This document shows positions 25,347 to 36,359 of a DNA stretch of 64,000 bases, piece by piece (within the stretch, counting starts at the first letter, position 1; the number at the start of each line of letters is the position of its first letter). Both the position numbers and the translations under genes were made by a program. Source of the DNA: Desulfovibrio desulfuricans (GTDB lineage: Bacteria > Desulfobacterota > Desulfovibrionia > Desulfovibrionales > Desulfovibrionaceae); assembly GCA_015062205.1 (NCBI GenBank), contig SUVB01000029.1, positions 24,506-88,505 on the forward strand, read 5' to 3'. The notes under the pieces are model-generated. The model saw only the letters and a list, made by a program, of their open reading frames with translations, ran no database searches and was not told where the DNA came from.

Positions 25347-25446
25347 GCTTCAGCCGTTGCCGCGAAGAAAGCGGTGAATGAAGGCCGCAACGGTGCGGCG
25401 CAGGCGGCGTGCGGCCGGCTTTTTTGTAAAAGGCAGACGGCACGCG

Positions 25447-26331
25447 CTAACGGACGGTCACCTTGTATTTGCGCAGAAAATCGGCGGGCAGATAGGTCAT
25501 CTTGGCCTGACGCAGGCCTTCCTCGTCCAGGTCCTGAGCGCGGTTGACATAGGCGAAGCCCGCGCCCGCGTTGCGCGCGAACAGGCAGTTGATGGCCTGG
25601 TACACGCCCTTGAAGCCGTTGAGGCCCTTCTCGTAGTGCGCGCCCAGGTGCCCGTCGCCCAGATCCTCGCCGACGCTGAAGGCCACCATTTTGCCGTCCA
25701 CATAGAGGGAACCGCCGGAAAGACCCCTGAAGTCCGTCCAGTGGCTGAGCACACGGTTGATGGCCTCATTCTCCGCCCGTAGCGAAGGGGAATCCTCACA
25801 TTCGTGCCACTGGCACCAGTCGTCTTCCAGCCCCAGCACGTCCTCCACCATGGCATCGTCGAGCGGGCGGTAGTCCGGCTCACCGTAGTTTTTGACGTAG
25901 CTGTTGAAATGATTCTTCTTTTTGTGGTAGCGGTTGCCCGGCAGGTTGGCCAGGTCTTCCTGTTTGTAAAGGTATTCCCATTGCCCGCGGTCTTCCACGG
26001 CCTCCACGCGGCCGGGCAGGGTGGCTTCCCATATGCGGACCAGTTCTTCCGGCACGCGGATGAAGCTGCGGCCTTCCGGGCCGGTTTCCCGGAAGATGCC
26101 GGCCCAGGGGGCGGCCTGCCAGTCGCCCAGGGGGGCCCAGCAGGCGGGTGCGGGCCGCGTCTGGCGGATCCAGCACAGCCCGTCTTCAAAGGTCCACTCC
26201 AGGCCGTAGTAGGCCTGCCAGCCCCAGAGGTTGGCCAGGGTATAGTCCAGGGAGCGGCGGGGCGTGCGCTGCCAGAGCGCGTAATACTGTTCGCTCTTGT
26301 CCAGGCTGACGGGGGTGAATATGCTGTTCAC
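25447..26331 (-). CDS. DUF2156 / phosphatidylglycerol lysyltransferase-like protein
   Basis: This 294-residue protein with no membrane segment resembles the stand-alone form of the MprF C-terminal (LPG synthase, GNAT-fold) domain. Family-like stretches are NRYHKKKNHFNSYVKNYGEP and LYVDGKMVAFSVGEDLGDG, followed by HYEKGLNGFKGVYQAINCLF and YVNRAQDLDEEGLRQAKMTY. MprF domains move lysine or alanine from charged tRNA to phosphatidylglycerol; whether this free domain does so is unknown. The GTG at 26331 follows AAGGAG by six bases. The gene is the last of a lysA-MATE-DUF2156 series on one strand, which fits a link to lysine. Confidence 0.8.
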   Translation of the reverse strand: MNSIFTPVSLDKSEQYYALWQRTPRRSLDYTLANLWGWQAYYGLEWTFEDGLCWIRQTRPAPACWAPLGDWQAAPWAGIFRETGPEGRSFIRVPEELVRIWEATLPGRVEAVEDRGQWEYLYKQEDLANLPGNRYHKKKNHFNSYVKNYGEPDYRPLDDAMVEDVLGLEDDWCQWHECEDSPSLRAENEAINRVLSHWTDFRGLSGGSLYVDGKMVAFSVGEDLGDGHLGAHYEKGLNGFKGVYQAINCLFARNAGAGFAYVNRAQDLDEEGLRQAKMTYLPADFLRKYKVTVR

Positions 26332-26394
26332 AACGATCTCCTTGGTATGTGCGCAAAGGCGCCGGCCGCGCCGGGCGGCCGTCATGGACAGGAT

Positions 26395-27822
26395 TCAGCG
26401 CTGCGGCGTTCCCCGTGTCGTCGTGTGGCGGGCACGCATGGCAAAGCGCGTCCAGTTCCAGCAGCGCACGGCATGAATCATGACGCAGGACTGCAGAACC
26501 TGCGAGATGAGCATGGCCAGAAACACGCCCGAAGCCGTGCCCCAGAGCGCATGCCCCAGAAGCCAGCCCAGGGGCAGGCGCACGCCCCAGAACGAGCCTC
26601 CGAAAATCATCAGATTGTACTGCGTGGCCCCTGCCCCGACCATGACGCCGCCCATGACGGTGCTGGCGATGGAAAAGGGGGTGGAAAGAAGGTTGTAGGT
26701 GAGATAGCTCACAATCTGGGCCTGCGCGCCCGGTTCCTGCGAGAGCAGGGCCGCCAGTTCCTGCCGGAACGGCCAGAGCGCGGCCGCAACTATTGTCAGG
26801 GCGGCGGCGGCCACAGCCGTCATGTTCAGGGCCACGCGCCGGGCCTGCTCCGGCTTGCCTTCGCCCAGACTGTTGCCCACCAGCACGGAGACGCTCATGT
26901 TGAAGGCCATGCCCGGCAGGAAGAGCAGCGATTCCACCCGCAGCCCGGCGGTGAGCCCGGCCAGGGCGTTGACGCTGTCCTGCGGCAGCGAGGCCACCAG
27001 GATGAAAAGCGTCATGTAGCCCGACTGCCAGACAAGGGAGGCCGCCCCGGCGGGCAGCGCCACCCTGAGCAGGTAGGGCAGGGCGGCCTTCAACCAGCGG
27101 GGGCGGGGCAGGGCGCGGCGGCTGAGGTAGCCGGAGCGCGCCAGCAGAAGGCAGTTGCACGCGGCCCCCAGATACTGGGAAAGCACGTTGGCCCATACTA
27201 GGCCCATGTAACCGCAGTCGGGCAGGCCGAACCAGCCGAGGCCCAGCCCCAGGCAGGCCAGCAGATTGCACAGGCAGACCAGCGCCGCCACCCACAGCGG
27301 CGGCAGCACCTGCCGCGTGGCGCGGAACATGACGCCCGTGGCGGCGTAGAGGTACTGCGCGGGCAGGCCCGGCAGCCCGGCGAGCCACATCTCGCGCGTT
27401 TGCGGCAAAATGCTCTCGGGCACCATGATGACGCGCAGGATGCCTTCGCTGCACAGCCAGCCCGCAAGCGCCACCAGTATGCCGAGCGCGCTGCAGCCCG
27501 CCACGGTGGCGGCGATGTAGCGTTTTGCGCGGACAATCCTGCGCGCTCCCAGCGACTGGCTGACCGCCGCCGTGGCCCCGCTGGAGACGGCCATGGACAC
27601 CACCATGAGAAAAATGCCGCACTGGTTGACCATGCCCAGGGCCGCCTGCACGTCGGCGCTGATGCGCCCGGCCACCCACACGGACACAAAGCCCATGAAA
27701 AACATCAGGTACATCATGAGCATCTGGGGCCAGGTCAGCCGCCAGACGGCGCGGGGGGAGACGCTCAGGTCTGGTTCGGTTCCCCCCTGCGGGGCGGGAG
27801 TGGGGCGGTCGGTCACAGGCAT
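26395..27822 (-). CDS. MATE family efflux transporter
   Basis: This 475-residue protein of the MATE/MatE family has twelve expected helices in two homologous halves (first half ALGMVNQCGIFLMVVSMAVS, SSGATAAVSQSLGARR; second half GLTAGLRVESLLFLPGMAFN, SVLVGNSLGEGKPEQARR). Such carriers export cationic drugs or metabolites using sodium or proton gradients. It begins 27 bases after the lysA stop and ends 63 bases before the DUF2156 gene, so all three are likely one transcript. Substrate unknown. Confidence 0.9.
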   Translation of the reverse strand: MPVTDRPTPAPQGGTEPDLSVSPRAVWRLTWPQMLMMYLMFFMGFVSVWVAGRISADVQAALGMVNQCGIFLMVVSMAVSSGATAAVSQSLGARRIVRAKRYIAATVAGCSALGILVALAGWLCSEGILRVIMVPESILPQTREMWLAGLPGLPAQYLYAATGVMFRATRQVLPPLWVAALVCLCNLLACLGLGLGWFGLPDCGYMGLVWANVLSQYLGAACNCLLLARSGYLSRRALPRPRWLKAALPYLLRVALPAGAASLVWQSGYMTLFILVASLPQDSVNALAGLTAGLRVESLLFLPGMAFNMSVSVLVGNSLGEGKPEQARRVALNMTAVAAAALTIVAAALWPFRQELAALLSQEPGAQAQIVSYLTYNLLSTPFSIASTVMGGVMVGAGATQYNLMIFGGSFWGVRLPLGWLLGHALWGTASGVFLAMLISQVLQSCVMIHAVRCWNWTRFAMRARHTTTRGTPQR

Positions 27823-27849
27823 CCGGTATGCGGGGCGCGGCGTGTTCCG

Positions 27850-29124
27850 TCATGCCGTCGGAAAACAGCGCGTCAGGTCTTCAAGAGTTTCGCGGCGGCG
27901 GATGCATTGGGCCGTGCCGTCGCTGCGGATGAGCACCTCGGCGGGCCGACGGCGCTGGTTGTAATTGGAACCCATGGTAAATCCGTATGCGCCGGCGTCA
28001 AGTACGCCCAGCACATCGCCTTCACGCATGGCGGGCAAAAGCCGCTCCCTGGCGAGGATGTCGCCGCTCTCGCAGATGTTGCCCGCAATGGTCTGCGCCA
28101 TGAGGGGACGTTCCCCGCCGCCCGGGGCGCCGTAGATTTCCACGTCGTGGAAGGCGTCGTACATGGCCGGGCGCACCAGCACATTGAAGCCCAGGTCCGT
28201 GCCCGCATAGCGTCGCGGGCCGTTGTTCTTCACGGCATGCACGCGGCCCAGCAGCACGCCGCATTCGGCCGCGACGTAACGGCCCGGCTCCACCAGAAAG
28301 CGTCCCGTGTAGCCGTGCCGGCCTGCCCAGGCCGTGATGCGCGCATGCAGCTGCGCGCCGAGGGCGGCCATGTCGAGACGGGGCTCGTTGTCGTATTTGC
28401 GGTAGGGAATGCCGAAGCCGCCGCCGAAGTCGATGATTTCAAGGTCGCGCCGACGCTCTGCGGGCAGGCTTTCCACCAGGCGCAGCAGCACGTCCGCAGC
28501 GGCGAGGTAGCCCTCCGGCTCCATGAACAGGGAGCCGATGTGCTGGTTGACGCCCGCCAGGGTGAGGCCGTGCCGGCGCAGCAGGGCGAAGACGTCTTCC
28601 AGCCTGTCGGGCGTGACCCCGAACTTGGTTTCCTTGCCCGCCGTGATCACCTTGGCGTGATGCCCCGCGCCAATGCCGGGGTTGAAGCGCACCATGACCC
28701 GGCCGCCGGGGTTGACGCGCCCCAGCGCGTCCAGCTGGGCGAGGGAATCCACGCTGACCAGATGACTGCGGGCCGCCGCGTTGCGCAGTTCGTCGTCCGA
28801 ATTGTTGTTGGAAATGTACAGAATTTCGTCGCGGGAAAAGCCCGCCAGTTCGTCCATGTGGAGCTCGCCGGGGCTCATGGCGTCCGCCACTAGGCCTTCC
28901 TCGCGGATGATGCGCAGCAGGAAGGGGTTGGCGTTGGCCTTGATGGAATAATTGACGCCGAAGCCGGGATGGGAGGAAAGGCTCTTCAGCTCGCGGCAGC
29001 GCTGCCGCAGGATGTTCTCATTGTAGACATAGAGCGGCGTGCCCCAGGCTTCCGCCAGCCCGCGGGGCGTGTGGCGGCCGTAGAAGCTGCAGGCGTCTGT
29101 GTACGCGGAACGGATGTCGGACAT
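27850..29124 (-). CDS. lysA: Diaminopimelate decarboxylase
   Basis: LysA converts meso-diaminopimelate to L-lysine using pyridoxal phosphate, the last step of lysine synthesis. The 424-residue protein shows the PLP-lysine motif NYSIKANANPFLLRIIREEG, the phosphate-binding glycine run IDFGGGFGIPYR, EPGRYVAAECG, and the active-site cysteine segment AGNICESGDILARERLLP followed by GAYGFTMGSNYNQRRRPAEV. Start chosen at ATG 29124 five bases after GAGGT; the open frame extends upstream without support. A strong sigma70-type promoter lies 65-93 bases upstream. Confidence 0.95.
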   Translation of the reverse strand: MSDIRSAYTDACSFYGRHTPRGLAEAWGTPLYVYNENILRQRCRELKSLSSHPGFGVNYSIKANANPFLLRIIREEGLVADAMSPGELHMDELAGFSRDEILYISNNNSDDELRNAAARSHLVSVDSLAQLDALGRVNPGGRVMVRFNPGIGAGHHAKVITAGKETKFGVTPDRLEDVFALLRRHGLTLAGVNQHIGSLFMEPEGYLAAADVLLRLVESLPAERRRDLEIIDFGGGFGIPYRKYDNEPRLDMAALGAQLHARITAWAGRHGYTGRFLVEPGRYVAAECGVLLGRVHAVKNNGPRRYAGTDLGFNVLVRPAMYDAFHDVEIYGAPGGGERPLMAQTIAGNICESGDILARERLLPAMREGDVLGVLDAGAYGFTMGSNYNQRRRPAEVLIRSDGTAQCIRRRETLEDLTRCFPTA

Positions 29125-29188
29125 ACTGACCTCGAACTGCGGTGTAAGATTGCGGCCGGGGGGGGATTGCAAAACATGAGGGGGAATG

Positions 29189-29217
29189 ATTATCCGTGCC
29201 TGCAGGCGCGCTGTCAA
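29189..29217 (-). promoter_or_regulatory. Sigma70-type promoter of lysA
   Basis: On the minus strand TTGACA (29217-29212), a 17-base spacer and GATAAT (29194-29189) form a near-consensus promoter. It points to the lysA start at 29124. Confidence 0.75.
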
Positions 29218-29342
29218 GTCCGCTTCCGCCATTGACAGAACGGCCCCCGTCGTGTTTTCCTGAAACATTACGAAGAACGTGGGCCCCGCCCGGCGCGGGC
29301 AGGCCCTGCCGCCTGCGCAAATTACGCTATTCAGGAGCAGTT

Positions 29343-29765
29343 ATGCCTATCAAGAAAGGCGATACGGTGCGAGCGCACTACACGGGAACCCTTGAGGACG
29401 GCACGGTGTTTGATTCTTCGCGGGAGCGCGACCCTCTGGAGTTTGTGCTGGGCAAGGGCATGCTCATCCCCGGCTTTGAGGCAGCCGTGGAGGGGCATGA
29501 ACCCGGCGAAACCGTCACTGTCACCATTCCGCCCGCAGAGGCTTACGGCGAAGCGGATCCGGAGTTGGTCTTCACCGTGGCGCGCGCCCAGGTGCCGGAC
29601 CATATCCCCCTTGAGGTCGGCACCCCCCTGCAGCTTTCCAACGAGCAGGGGCAGATGGACGTGACCATCACCGAGGTGGGGGCGGATGAAATCACCCTCG
29701 ACGCCAACCACCCCCTGGCGGGCAAAACGCTGACCTTCGAGATCGAGATTGTCAGTGTGAAATAA
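29343..29765 (+). CDS. FKBP-type peptidyl-prolyl isomerase (SlyD-like)
   Basis: This 140-residue cytoplasmic protein has the SlyD architecture: FKBP core split by an insert-in-flap domain. The N-terminal part [20 protein letters not shown] and [20 protein letters not shown] leads into the flap domain ([20 protein letters not shown]) and returns with [20 protein letters not shown]. It lacks the histidine/cysteine-rich metal-binding tail of E. coli SlyD. The ATG follows CAGGAG. It acts as a folding helper and isomerase. It is divergent from lysA, and the next gene, glnN, is 71 bases downstream. Confidence 0.92.
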   Translation: MPIKKGDTVRAHYTGTLEDGTVFDSSRERDPLEFVLGKGMLIPGFEAAVEGHEPGETVTVTIPPAEAYGEADPELVFTVARAQVPDHIPLEVGTPLQLSNEQGQMDVTITEVGADEITLDANHPLAGKTLTFEIEIVSVK

Positions 29766-29836
29766 CCGTCGCGCGCTGTCCGGCAACGCCGCGGCGCGCG
29801 TTCCTTCCTCTCCCGCACCCCAACACCCTATTTGCC

Positions 29837-32029
29837 ATGAGCAGCAGAACCGCCAGACAGAGCGCCGTCGAGGCCATCACTTCCTACAGACCGGAAGCCG
29901 CGCCCCTCAACTTTGTGGACACCAAGCCCACGGATATCTTTGCCTGCAACGTCTTCAACGACCGCGTCATGCGCGAGCGCCTGCCCAAAAGCGTGTACAG
30001 GGCCCTGCGCAAGACCATTGAATTCGGCGAGCGCATGGATCCGGCCATTGCCGACACCGTGGCCGCCGTCATGAAAGACTGGGCCATTGAGAAGGGGGCC
30101 ACGCACTTCACGCATATTTTCTACCCCCTTACGGGCCAGACGGCGGAAAAGCACGACAGTTTCCTCATGCCCGACGGCGCGGGCGGCGTCATTGCCGAGT
30201 TTTCCGGCTCCATGCTCATCCGGGGCGAGCCGGACGCCTCCTCCTTCCCCTCCGGGGGGCTGCGCTCCACCTTTGAGGCGCGCGGCTACACCGCCTGGGA
30301 TGTGACCAGCCCCGCCTACATCATGGAAAACCCCAACGGCACCTTCTTGTGCATCCCCACCATGTTCCTTTCATGGACGGGCGTGGCCCTGGACAAGAAG
30401 ACGCCGCTTCTGCGTTCGGCCCAGGCCATGAACCGCGAGGCGCACCGCGTGCTGCGCCTTTTCGGGGAGGATACGGCCCTGCCCATCCTCTCGTATGCCG
30501 GGCTGGAGCAGGAGTATTTCTGCATTGATCACAATTTCAACTTCGCCCGGCCCGACATCCAGATTGCCGGGCGCTCGCTGTTCGGGGCGCGCCCGGCCAA
30601 GGGGCAGGAGTTCAGCGACCAGTACTTCGGCGTCATCCCGCAGCGCGTGCTCTCCTACATGATGGAAGTGGAACGGGAGCTGTACAAGCTGGGCGTGCCC
30701 GTGCGCACCCGCCACAACGAGGCGGCCCCCAGCCAGTATGAGATTGCGCCCCTGTATGAAGTCAGTAACCTGGCCGTGGATCACAACCACATCATCATGG
30801 CCATGCTGCGCAATGTGGCCAAACGCTATGGCCTCAAGTGCCTGCTGCACGAAAAACCCTTTGCCGGCGTCAACGGCTCGGGCAAGCACGTGAACTATTC
30901 CATCGGCAATGCGGAGCTGGGCAGCCTGTTTGACCCCGGCGAAACGCCGCACGCCAACGCCAAGTTCCTCGTGTTCTGCGCGGCCATGATCCGCGCCGTG
31001 CACAAGTTCGGCGGCCTGTTGCGGGCCACCGTGGCCAGCGCCAGCAACGATCACCGTCTCGGCGCGCACGAGGCCCCGCCCGCCATCATGTCCATCTTTC
31101 TGGGCGACCAGCTCACCGAGGTCTTCGAGGCCTTCCGCGCCGGTCGTGTGGAGGATGCCGCCGGGGGCGGCAGGGGCCGCGCCCTGAACCTCGGCGTGGA
31201 CACCCTGCCCAGTCTGCCTGCTGACCCCGGCGACCGCAACCGTACAAGCCCTGTGGCCTTCACCGGCAACCGCTTCGAATTCCGCGCGCTGGGCTCCAGC
31301 CAGTCCGCCGCGGGCTCCATCACGGCGCTCAACGTCATGATGGCCGATTCGCTGGGCTTCGCCGCCGACTGGCTGGAAAGGGAACTGGCTGCGGGCAAGG
31401 GCTTCAACGCCGCGCTGGAATCCTTCATCAGCCACGTCATTGACGAGCACTCGGCGGTCATCTTCAACGGCGACGGCTACTCCGAAGTGTGGCACAAGGA
31501 GGCCAGACGGCGCGGCCTGCCCGATCTGCGCACCACGCCCGAGGCCCTGGCCGAGCTTACCCGGCCGGAGGTCATTGACGCCTATGAAAAGGCGGGTGTG
31601 CTCAACCGGGCGGAACTCAAGGCTCGGCAGGAAATCTATCTGGAACAGTACTGCAAGACCGTACGCACCGAGGCCAGCCTGGTCATCCGCATGGCCAGTA
31701 CCAGCATCTTCCCGGCGGCCATGCGCTACCAGGGCGAGCTGGCCGCCACAGCCGCCGGGCTGCGGGCCATCGGCAAGGATTTCCGCACGGTCACGCTGGA
31801 TGAAATCACCGCCGACCTGCGCCACATGCAGGATGCCGTGGCCACGCTGGAAGCGGCGTTGGAAAAGGCCGACGCCCTGGGCTACGGCTTTGACGCCGCC
31901 AAGGCCTATTGCGGGACGGTGCTGCCCCGCATGCTTGACGTGCGCCGCTACGCCGACAGGCTGGAGACGCGCGTGGCCGACGATTTGTGGACCCTGCCCA
32001 ACTATCAGGAAATACTTTTCGGCAAGTAG
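29837..32029 (+). CDS. glnN: Glutamine synthetase type III
   Basis: This 730-residue enzyme makes glutamine from glutamate, ammonia and ATP. The length and sequence match the GSIII class, not the 470-residue GSI. Visible landmarks are [19 protein letters not shown], the acidic metal site [52 protein letters not shown] and [20 protein letters not shown], and [20 protein letters not shown]. No adenylylation site of the GSI type is expected. It is monocistronic, with a strong terminator downstream. The ribosome-binding site is weak. Confidence 0.95.
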   Translation: MSSRTARQSAVEAITSYRPEAAPLNFVDTKPTDIFACNVFNDRVMRERLPKSVYRALRKTIEFGERMDPAIADTVAAVMKDWAIEKGATHFTHIFYPLTGQTAEKHDSFLMPDGAGGVIAEFSGSMLIRGEPDASSFPSGGLRSTFEARGYTAWDVTSPAYIMENPNGTFLCIPTMFLSWTGVALDKKTPLLRSAQAMNREAHRVLRLFGEDTALPILSYAGLEQEYFCIDHNFNFARPDIQIAGRSLFGARPAKGQEFSDQYFGVIPQRVLSYMMEVERELYKLGVPVRTRHNEAAPSQYEIAPLYEVSNLAVDHNHIIMAMLRNVAKRYGLKCLLHEKPFAGVNGSGKHVNYSIGNAELGSLFDPGETPHANAKFLVFCAAMIRAVHKFGGLLRATVASASNDHRLGAHEAPPAIMSIFLGDQLTEVFEAFRAGRVEDAAGGGRGRALNLGVDTLPSLPADPGDRNRTSPVAFTGNRFEFRALGSSQSAAGSITALNVMMADSLGFAADWLERELAAGKGFNAALESFISHVIDEHSAVIFNGDGYSEVWHKEARRRGLPDLRTTPEALAELTRPEVIDAYEKAGVLNRAELKARQEIYLEQYCKTVRTEASLVIRMASTSIFPAAMRYQGELAATAAGLRAIGKDFRTVTLDEITADLRHMQDAVATLEAALEKADALGYGFDAAKAYCGTVLPRMLDVRRYADRLETRVADDLWTLPNYQEILFGK

Positions 32030-32057
32030 GGAGAAAACCCTGCCGCGCGTTCATAGG

Positions 32058-32096
32058 GAAGCGCCGCAGCCCCACCGGGTTGCGGCGCTTCTGTTT
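32058..32096 (+). terminator. Rho-independent terminator of glnN
   Basis: GAAGCGCCGCA (32058-32068) pairs perfectly with TGCGGCGCTTC (32081-32091), followed by TGTTT. It isolates glnN from the trp operon. Confidence 0.8.
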
Positions 32097-32261
32097 CCCC
32101 CGGCCGTCTTTCGCACATTGCCGGCCGCCGCGAAACAGCGCCCGACCTCAATCTCCTTGTGGCAGAAGGGGTATGGCCTGTTTTACGGCGCGCGGCAAGC
32201 CGAAGACGCTTCGGCCCACGAAGGGATGCATGCATTTTTTTGCAGGACCGCCATGCAGTAG

Positions 32262-32290
32262 TTGACAGGCCGGGGGCTTCCGTGTATAGC
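32262..32290 (+). promoter_or_regulatory. Sigma70 promoter of the trp operon
   Basis: Perfect -35 TTGACA (32262-32267), exact 17-base spacer, -10 TATAGC (32285-32290). It is followed by the leader peptide at 32316 and the attenuator, so transcripts start near 32297. Confidence 0.8.
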
Positions 32291-32315
32291 TTTCTGAAAC
32301 TGTATGGGAAACCGT

Positions 32316-32408
32316 ATGTTCTCGAACGCCTCTTCCAACACCTTTTTTGCCGGCTTTATGGGCTGGTGGTGGCGCATGGCAATGCGCGGGGGGGACGTGC
32401 GGGCATAA
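32316..32408 (+). CDS. trpL: trp operon leader peptide
   Basis: A 30-codon open frame lies between the trp promoter and trpE. It starts at ATG 32316 and ends TAA 32408. Codons 17-19 (32364-32372) are three consecutive tryptophan codons (sequence GFMGWWWRMAMRGG around them), a frequency far above chance for the rarest amino acid. Low charged tRNA-Trp would stall the ribosome on these codons. The ribosome-binding site is weak (GGGAAA), and a shorter version could start at the ATG at 32358. Its role as an attenuator control peptide is supported by the RNA pairings described in the attenuator entry. Confidence 0.85.
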   Translation: MFSNASSNTFFAGFMGWWWRMAMRGGDVRA

Positions 32409-32474
32409 ATCCTGTACGATAAGGCATAGTGTGCAAACGAGCGCCGTCTCCCCCGTGGAGGCGGCGCTTTTTTT
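32372..32474 (+). promoter_or_regulatory. trp attenuator: antiterminator and terminator hairpins
   Basis: Four segments can be read. GCGCAT (32372-32377) pairs with ATGCGC (32382-32387) right after the Trp codons. The G-run GGGGGGGACG (32388-32397) can pair with CGTCTCCCCC (32445-32454), ten pairs with one G-U: the antiterminator. The alternative terminator is a 12-bp stem, 32440-32451 with 32457-32468, five-base loop, then a run of seven T (32468-32474). The antiterminator uses most of the left arm of the terminator, so the two exclude each other. A ribosome stalled at the Trp codons leaves the G-run free; one reaching the stop at 32408 covers it. Confidence 0.88.
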
Positions 32475-32501
32475 GTTTCCTGCAACCAAAGGATACAGTT
32501 C

Positions 32502-33927
<1,426 letters not shown>

Positions 33928-33947
<20 letters not shown>

Positions 33948-35520
33948 CTATGATTCCTTCACCTACAATCTGGTGCAGGCCTTCTACGCGCTGGGGCGCA
34001 AGCCCCTGGTCATGCGCAACGACGATCCGGCCCTGCCGGACATGGCCGCCGAGCCGGAGCTGTCCGCCGTGTGCATCTCGCCCGGGCCGGGCCGTCCGGA
34101 GGAGGCGGGCCTCTGCCTGGAGTTCCTCAAGCGCCTCCCGCCGCGCGTGCCCGTGCTGGGCGTGTGCCTGGGGCACCAGATTCTCGGCCTCTTCGCCGGG
34201 GCGAAAGTGGAAGTGGGGCCGTGCATCATGCACGGCAAGCAGTCCGAAATCGTGCACGACGGCACAGGGCTCTTTGTGGGCCTGCCCAACCCCCTGCGCG
34301 TGGGGCGGTACCACTCCCTTGTGGTCAAGGCCGACGAGGACGCGGAGAACCCCCGCTTCACGGTGACGGCCCGCGCCCCGGAGGGCGAGGTCATGGCCCT
34401 GCGCTACAATGACCGGCCGTGGGTGGGCGTGCAGTTCCACCCCGAATCGGTGCTCACGCCCGAAGGGCTGCGCCTGCTGGGCAACTTCCCGCAGGCCGTC
34501 ATGGGCACGGGTGCGGAGGCGACGGACTTTGCCGCCATCCTTGACAGGCTGGGCCGCAGGGAAGACCTCACGGCGGAGATGGCCTCCGCCGCCTTCGGCG
34601 CGCTCATGGACGGCAAGATGACCCCGGCGCAGGCGGGGGCCTTTCTCATGGGCCTGCGCGCCAAGGGCGAGAGCGCGCTGGAGCTGGCCCACGCCGTGCG
34701 CGCGGCTCTGTCCCGCGCCGTGCGCGTGGACGGCATCGCCGAGGCGGCCATTGATGTGGTGGGCACGGGCGGCGACGGCCGCAATTCCTTCAACTGCTCC
34801 ACGGCAACCTGCCTGACGCTGGCGGGCATGGGCTACAAGGTGGCCAAGCACGGCAACCGGGCGGTTTCCTCCAAGTGCGGCGCGGCCGACGCCCTTGAAG
34901 GGCTGGGCATCCCGCTGGAACGAGACCCGCAGTCCGTGGCGCGCATGGTGGAGGAACGCAACTTCGCCTTCATGTTCGCGCCGTACTTCCATCCCGCCTT
35001 CGCCAATGTGGGGCCCATACGCAAACAGATGGGCATACGCACGCTGTTCAACATTCTCGGCCCTATGATCAATCCCGCGCGGCCCAGCCATCTGCTGATG
35101 GGCGTGGCCCGTCCCGAGCTGGTGGGTCTTGTGGCCGACACCCTCGCGCAGTCGCCCCTGCAGCGCGCCGCCGTGGTCTGCGGCTCGGGCAACTACGATG
35201 AGGTGACGCCCATCGGCCCCACCGTCATGGCCCTGCTTGCAAACGGCGCGGTGACGGACATGACGCTGAACCCGCGGGATTACGGCATTCCCCCCTGCAC
35301 GGAGGAGGAACTGGCCGTGCGTGACAGGGAGCATGCCGTGGCCGTGCTGAAGGAAATCATTGCCGGGCAGGGACCGCGCGCCATGATGGACATGGTTGTG
35401 CTCAATGTGGGGCTGGCCGTCTATCTGCTGGAGGACGGGCAGGATATGGCCCTGTGCATGGCCCGCGCCCGCGAGGCCGTGAGCGCCGGCGTGGGCAGGA
35501 GGGTGCTCGATGCTGCTTGA
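33928..35520 (+). CDS. trpGD: Anthranilate synthase component II / anthranilate phosphoribosyltransferase fusion
   Basis: This 530-residue bifunctional enzyme has a glutamine amidotransferase (TrpG) at residues 1 to about 190: LLIDNYDSFTYNLVQAF, nucleophile cysteine in VLGVCLGHQILGLF, His-Glu in VQFHPESVLTPEG. The phosphoribosyltransferase (TrpD) occupies about 200-530: VVGTGGDGRNSFNCSTATCL binds PRPP, then KHGNRAVSSKCGAADALEGL and ANVGPIRKQMGIRTLFNILG. The two activities supply ammonia to TrpE and attach ribose phosphate to anthranilate. Start ATG follows GGAGGAAG and overlaps trpE; the stop overlaps trpC by 11 bases. Such fusions also exist in enteric bacteria. Confidence 0.96.
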
Positions 35521-36310
35521 GCGTTTTCTTTGGGCCAAGGCGGCGGAAGTGGCGGCCCTGCGCCGGGCGGCGGAGCGGGGCCGCATGCCCGCTCCGCATC
35601 CCGGCCCCCGTCCCGATTTCACGGCGGCCCTGCACAGCTCCCGGCGGAGAGGGGGGCCGGCGGTCATCGCGGAGTACAAGCGGGCCTCGCCTTCGCGCGG
35701 CGTCATCTGCGAGGCTGTGCCGGTGGAGGAGGCCGCGCGGCAGTACGCCGCTGCCGGGGCTGCGGCCCTGTCCATTCTGACGGAGGAGCGTTTCTTTCAC
35801 GGGCGGCTGGAATTTCTGGCGCGGGCCGCCGAGGCCTCCCTGTATGCCGGGCCGCGTCCGCCCCTGCTGCGCAAGGATTTCATCTTTGATCCCCTGCAGG
35901 TGCGGGCAACGGCGGCCACTCCGGCCTCGGCTCTGCTGCTGATTGCGCGCCTCACGCCGGATGCGCGCCTGCTGCGGCAGCTGCGGGAAACGGCGGAGGC
36001 GTACGGCATGCAGGCCGTGGTGGAAGTGTTTGACGCGGACGACCTGCGCCTGGCGCGGGAGAGCGGGGCGCGCGTCATTCAGGTCAATGCCCGCGATCTG
36101 GAAAGCCTGAAGGTGGACAGGGCGGCCTGTCTGGCCCTGGCGCGGACGTTTCCGCCGCAGGAGGGCGAGACGTGGGTGGCCGCCAGCGGCATGAGCCGGC
36201 CGGAGCATTTGCGGGCCGCGGCGGACGCGGGCTTTCACGCCGTGCTGGCGGGCAGCGCGCTCATGGAAGGGGGACGCCCCGGCTCGGCGCTGGCGACCCT
36301 GCGGGGGTGA
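35510..36310 (+). CDS. trpC: Indole-3-glycerol phosphate synthase
   Basis: TrpC closes the indole ring from CdRP. The 266-residue TIM-barrel shows the catalytic lysine motif VIAEYKRASPSRGVI, TEERFFHGRLEFL, LLRKDFIFDPLQV (second lysine), VVEVFDADDLRLARESGARV and INARD-like VNARDLESLKVD; ASGMSRPEHLRAA binds phosphate. It starts inside trpGD. It is a separate protein, not fused with trpF as in enterics. Confidence 0.95.
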   Translation: MLLERFLWAKAAEVAALRRAAERGRMPAPHPGPRPDFTAALHSSRRRGGPAVIAEYKRASPSRGVICEAVPVEEAARQYAAAGAAALSILTEERFFHGRLEFLARAAEASLYAGPRPPLLRKDFIFDPLQVRATAATPASALLLIARLTPDARLLRQLRETAEAYGMQAVVEVFDADDLRLARESGARVIQVNARDLESLKVDRAACLALARTFPPQEGETWVAASGMSRPEHLRAAADAGFHAVLAGSALMEGGRPGSALATLRG

Positions 36311-36359
36311 CGCTGTTTGTGCGCGTCCGCAGGCGTTTCGCATGCACAGGAGAAGGAAC

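Noticed and set aside
29232..29263. TTGACA followed by TTTTCC as a promoter for the FKBP gene
   Set aside because: The -35 is perfect, but the -10 at 17 bases has almost no match to TATAAT.
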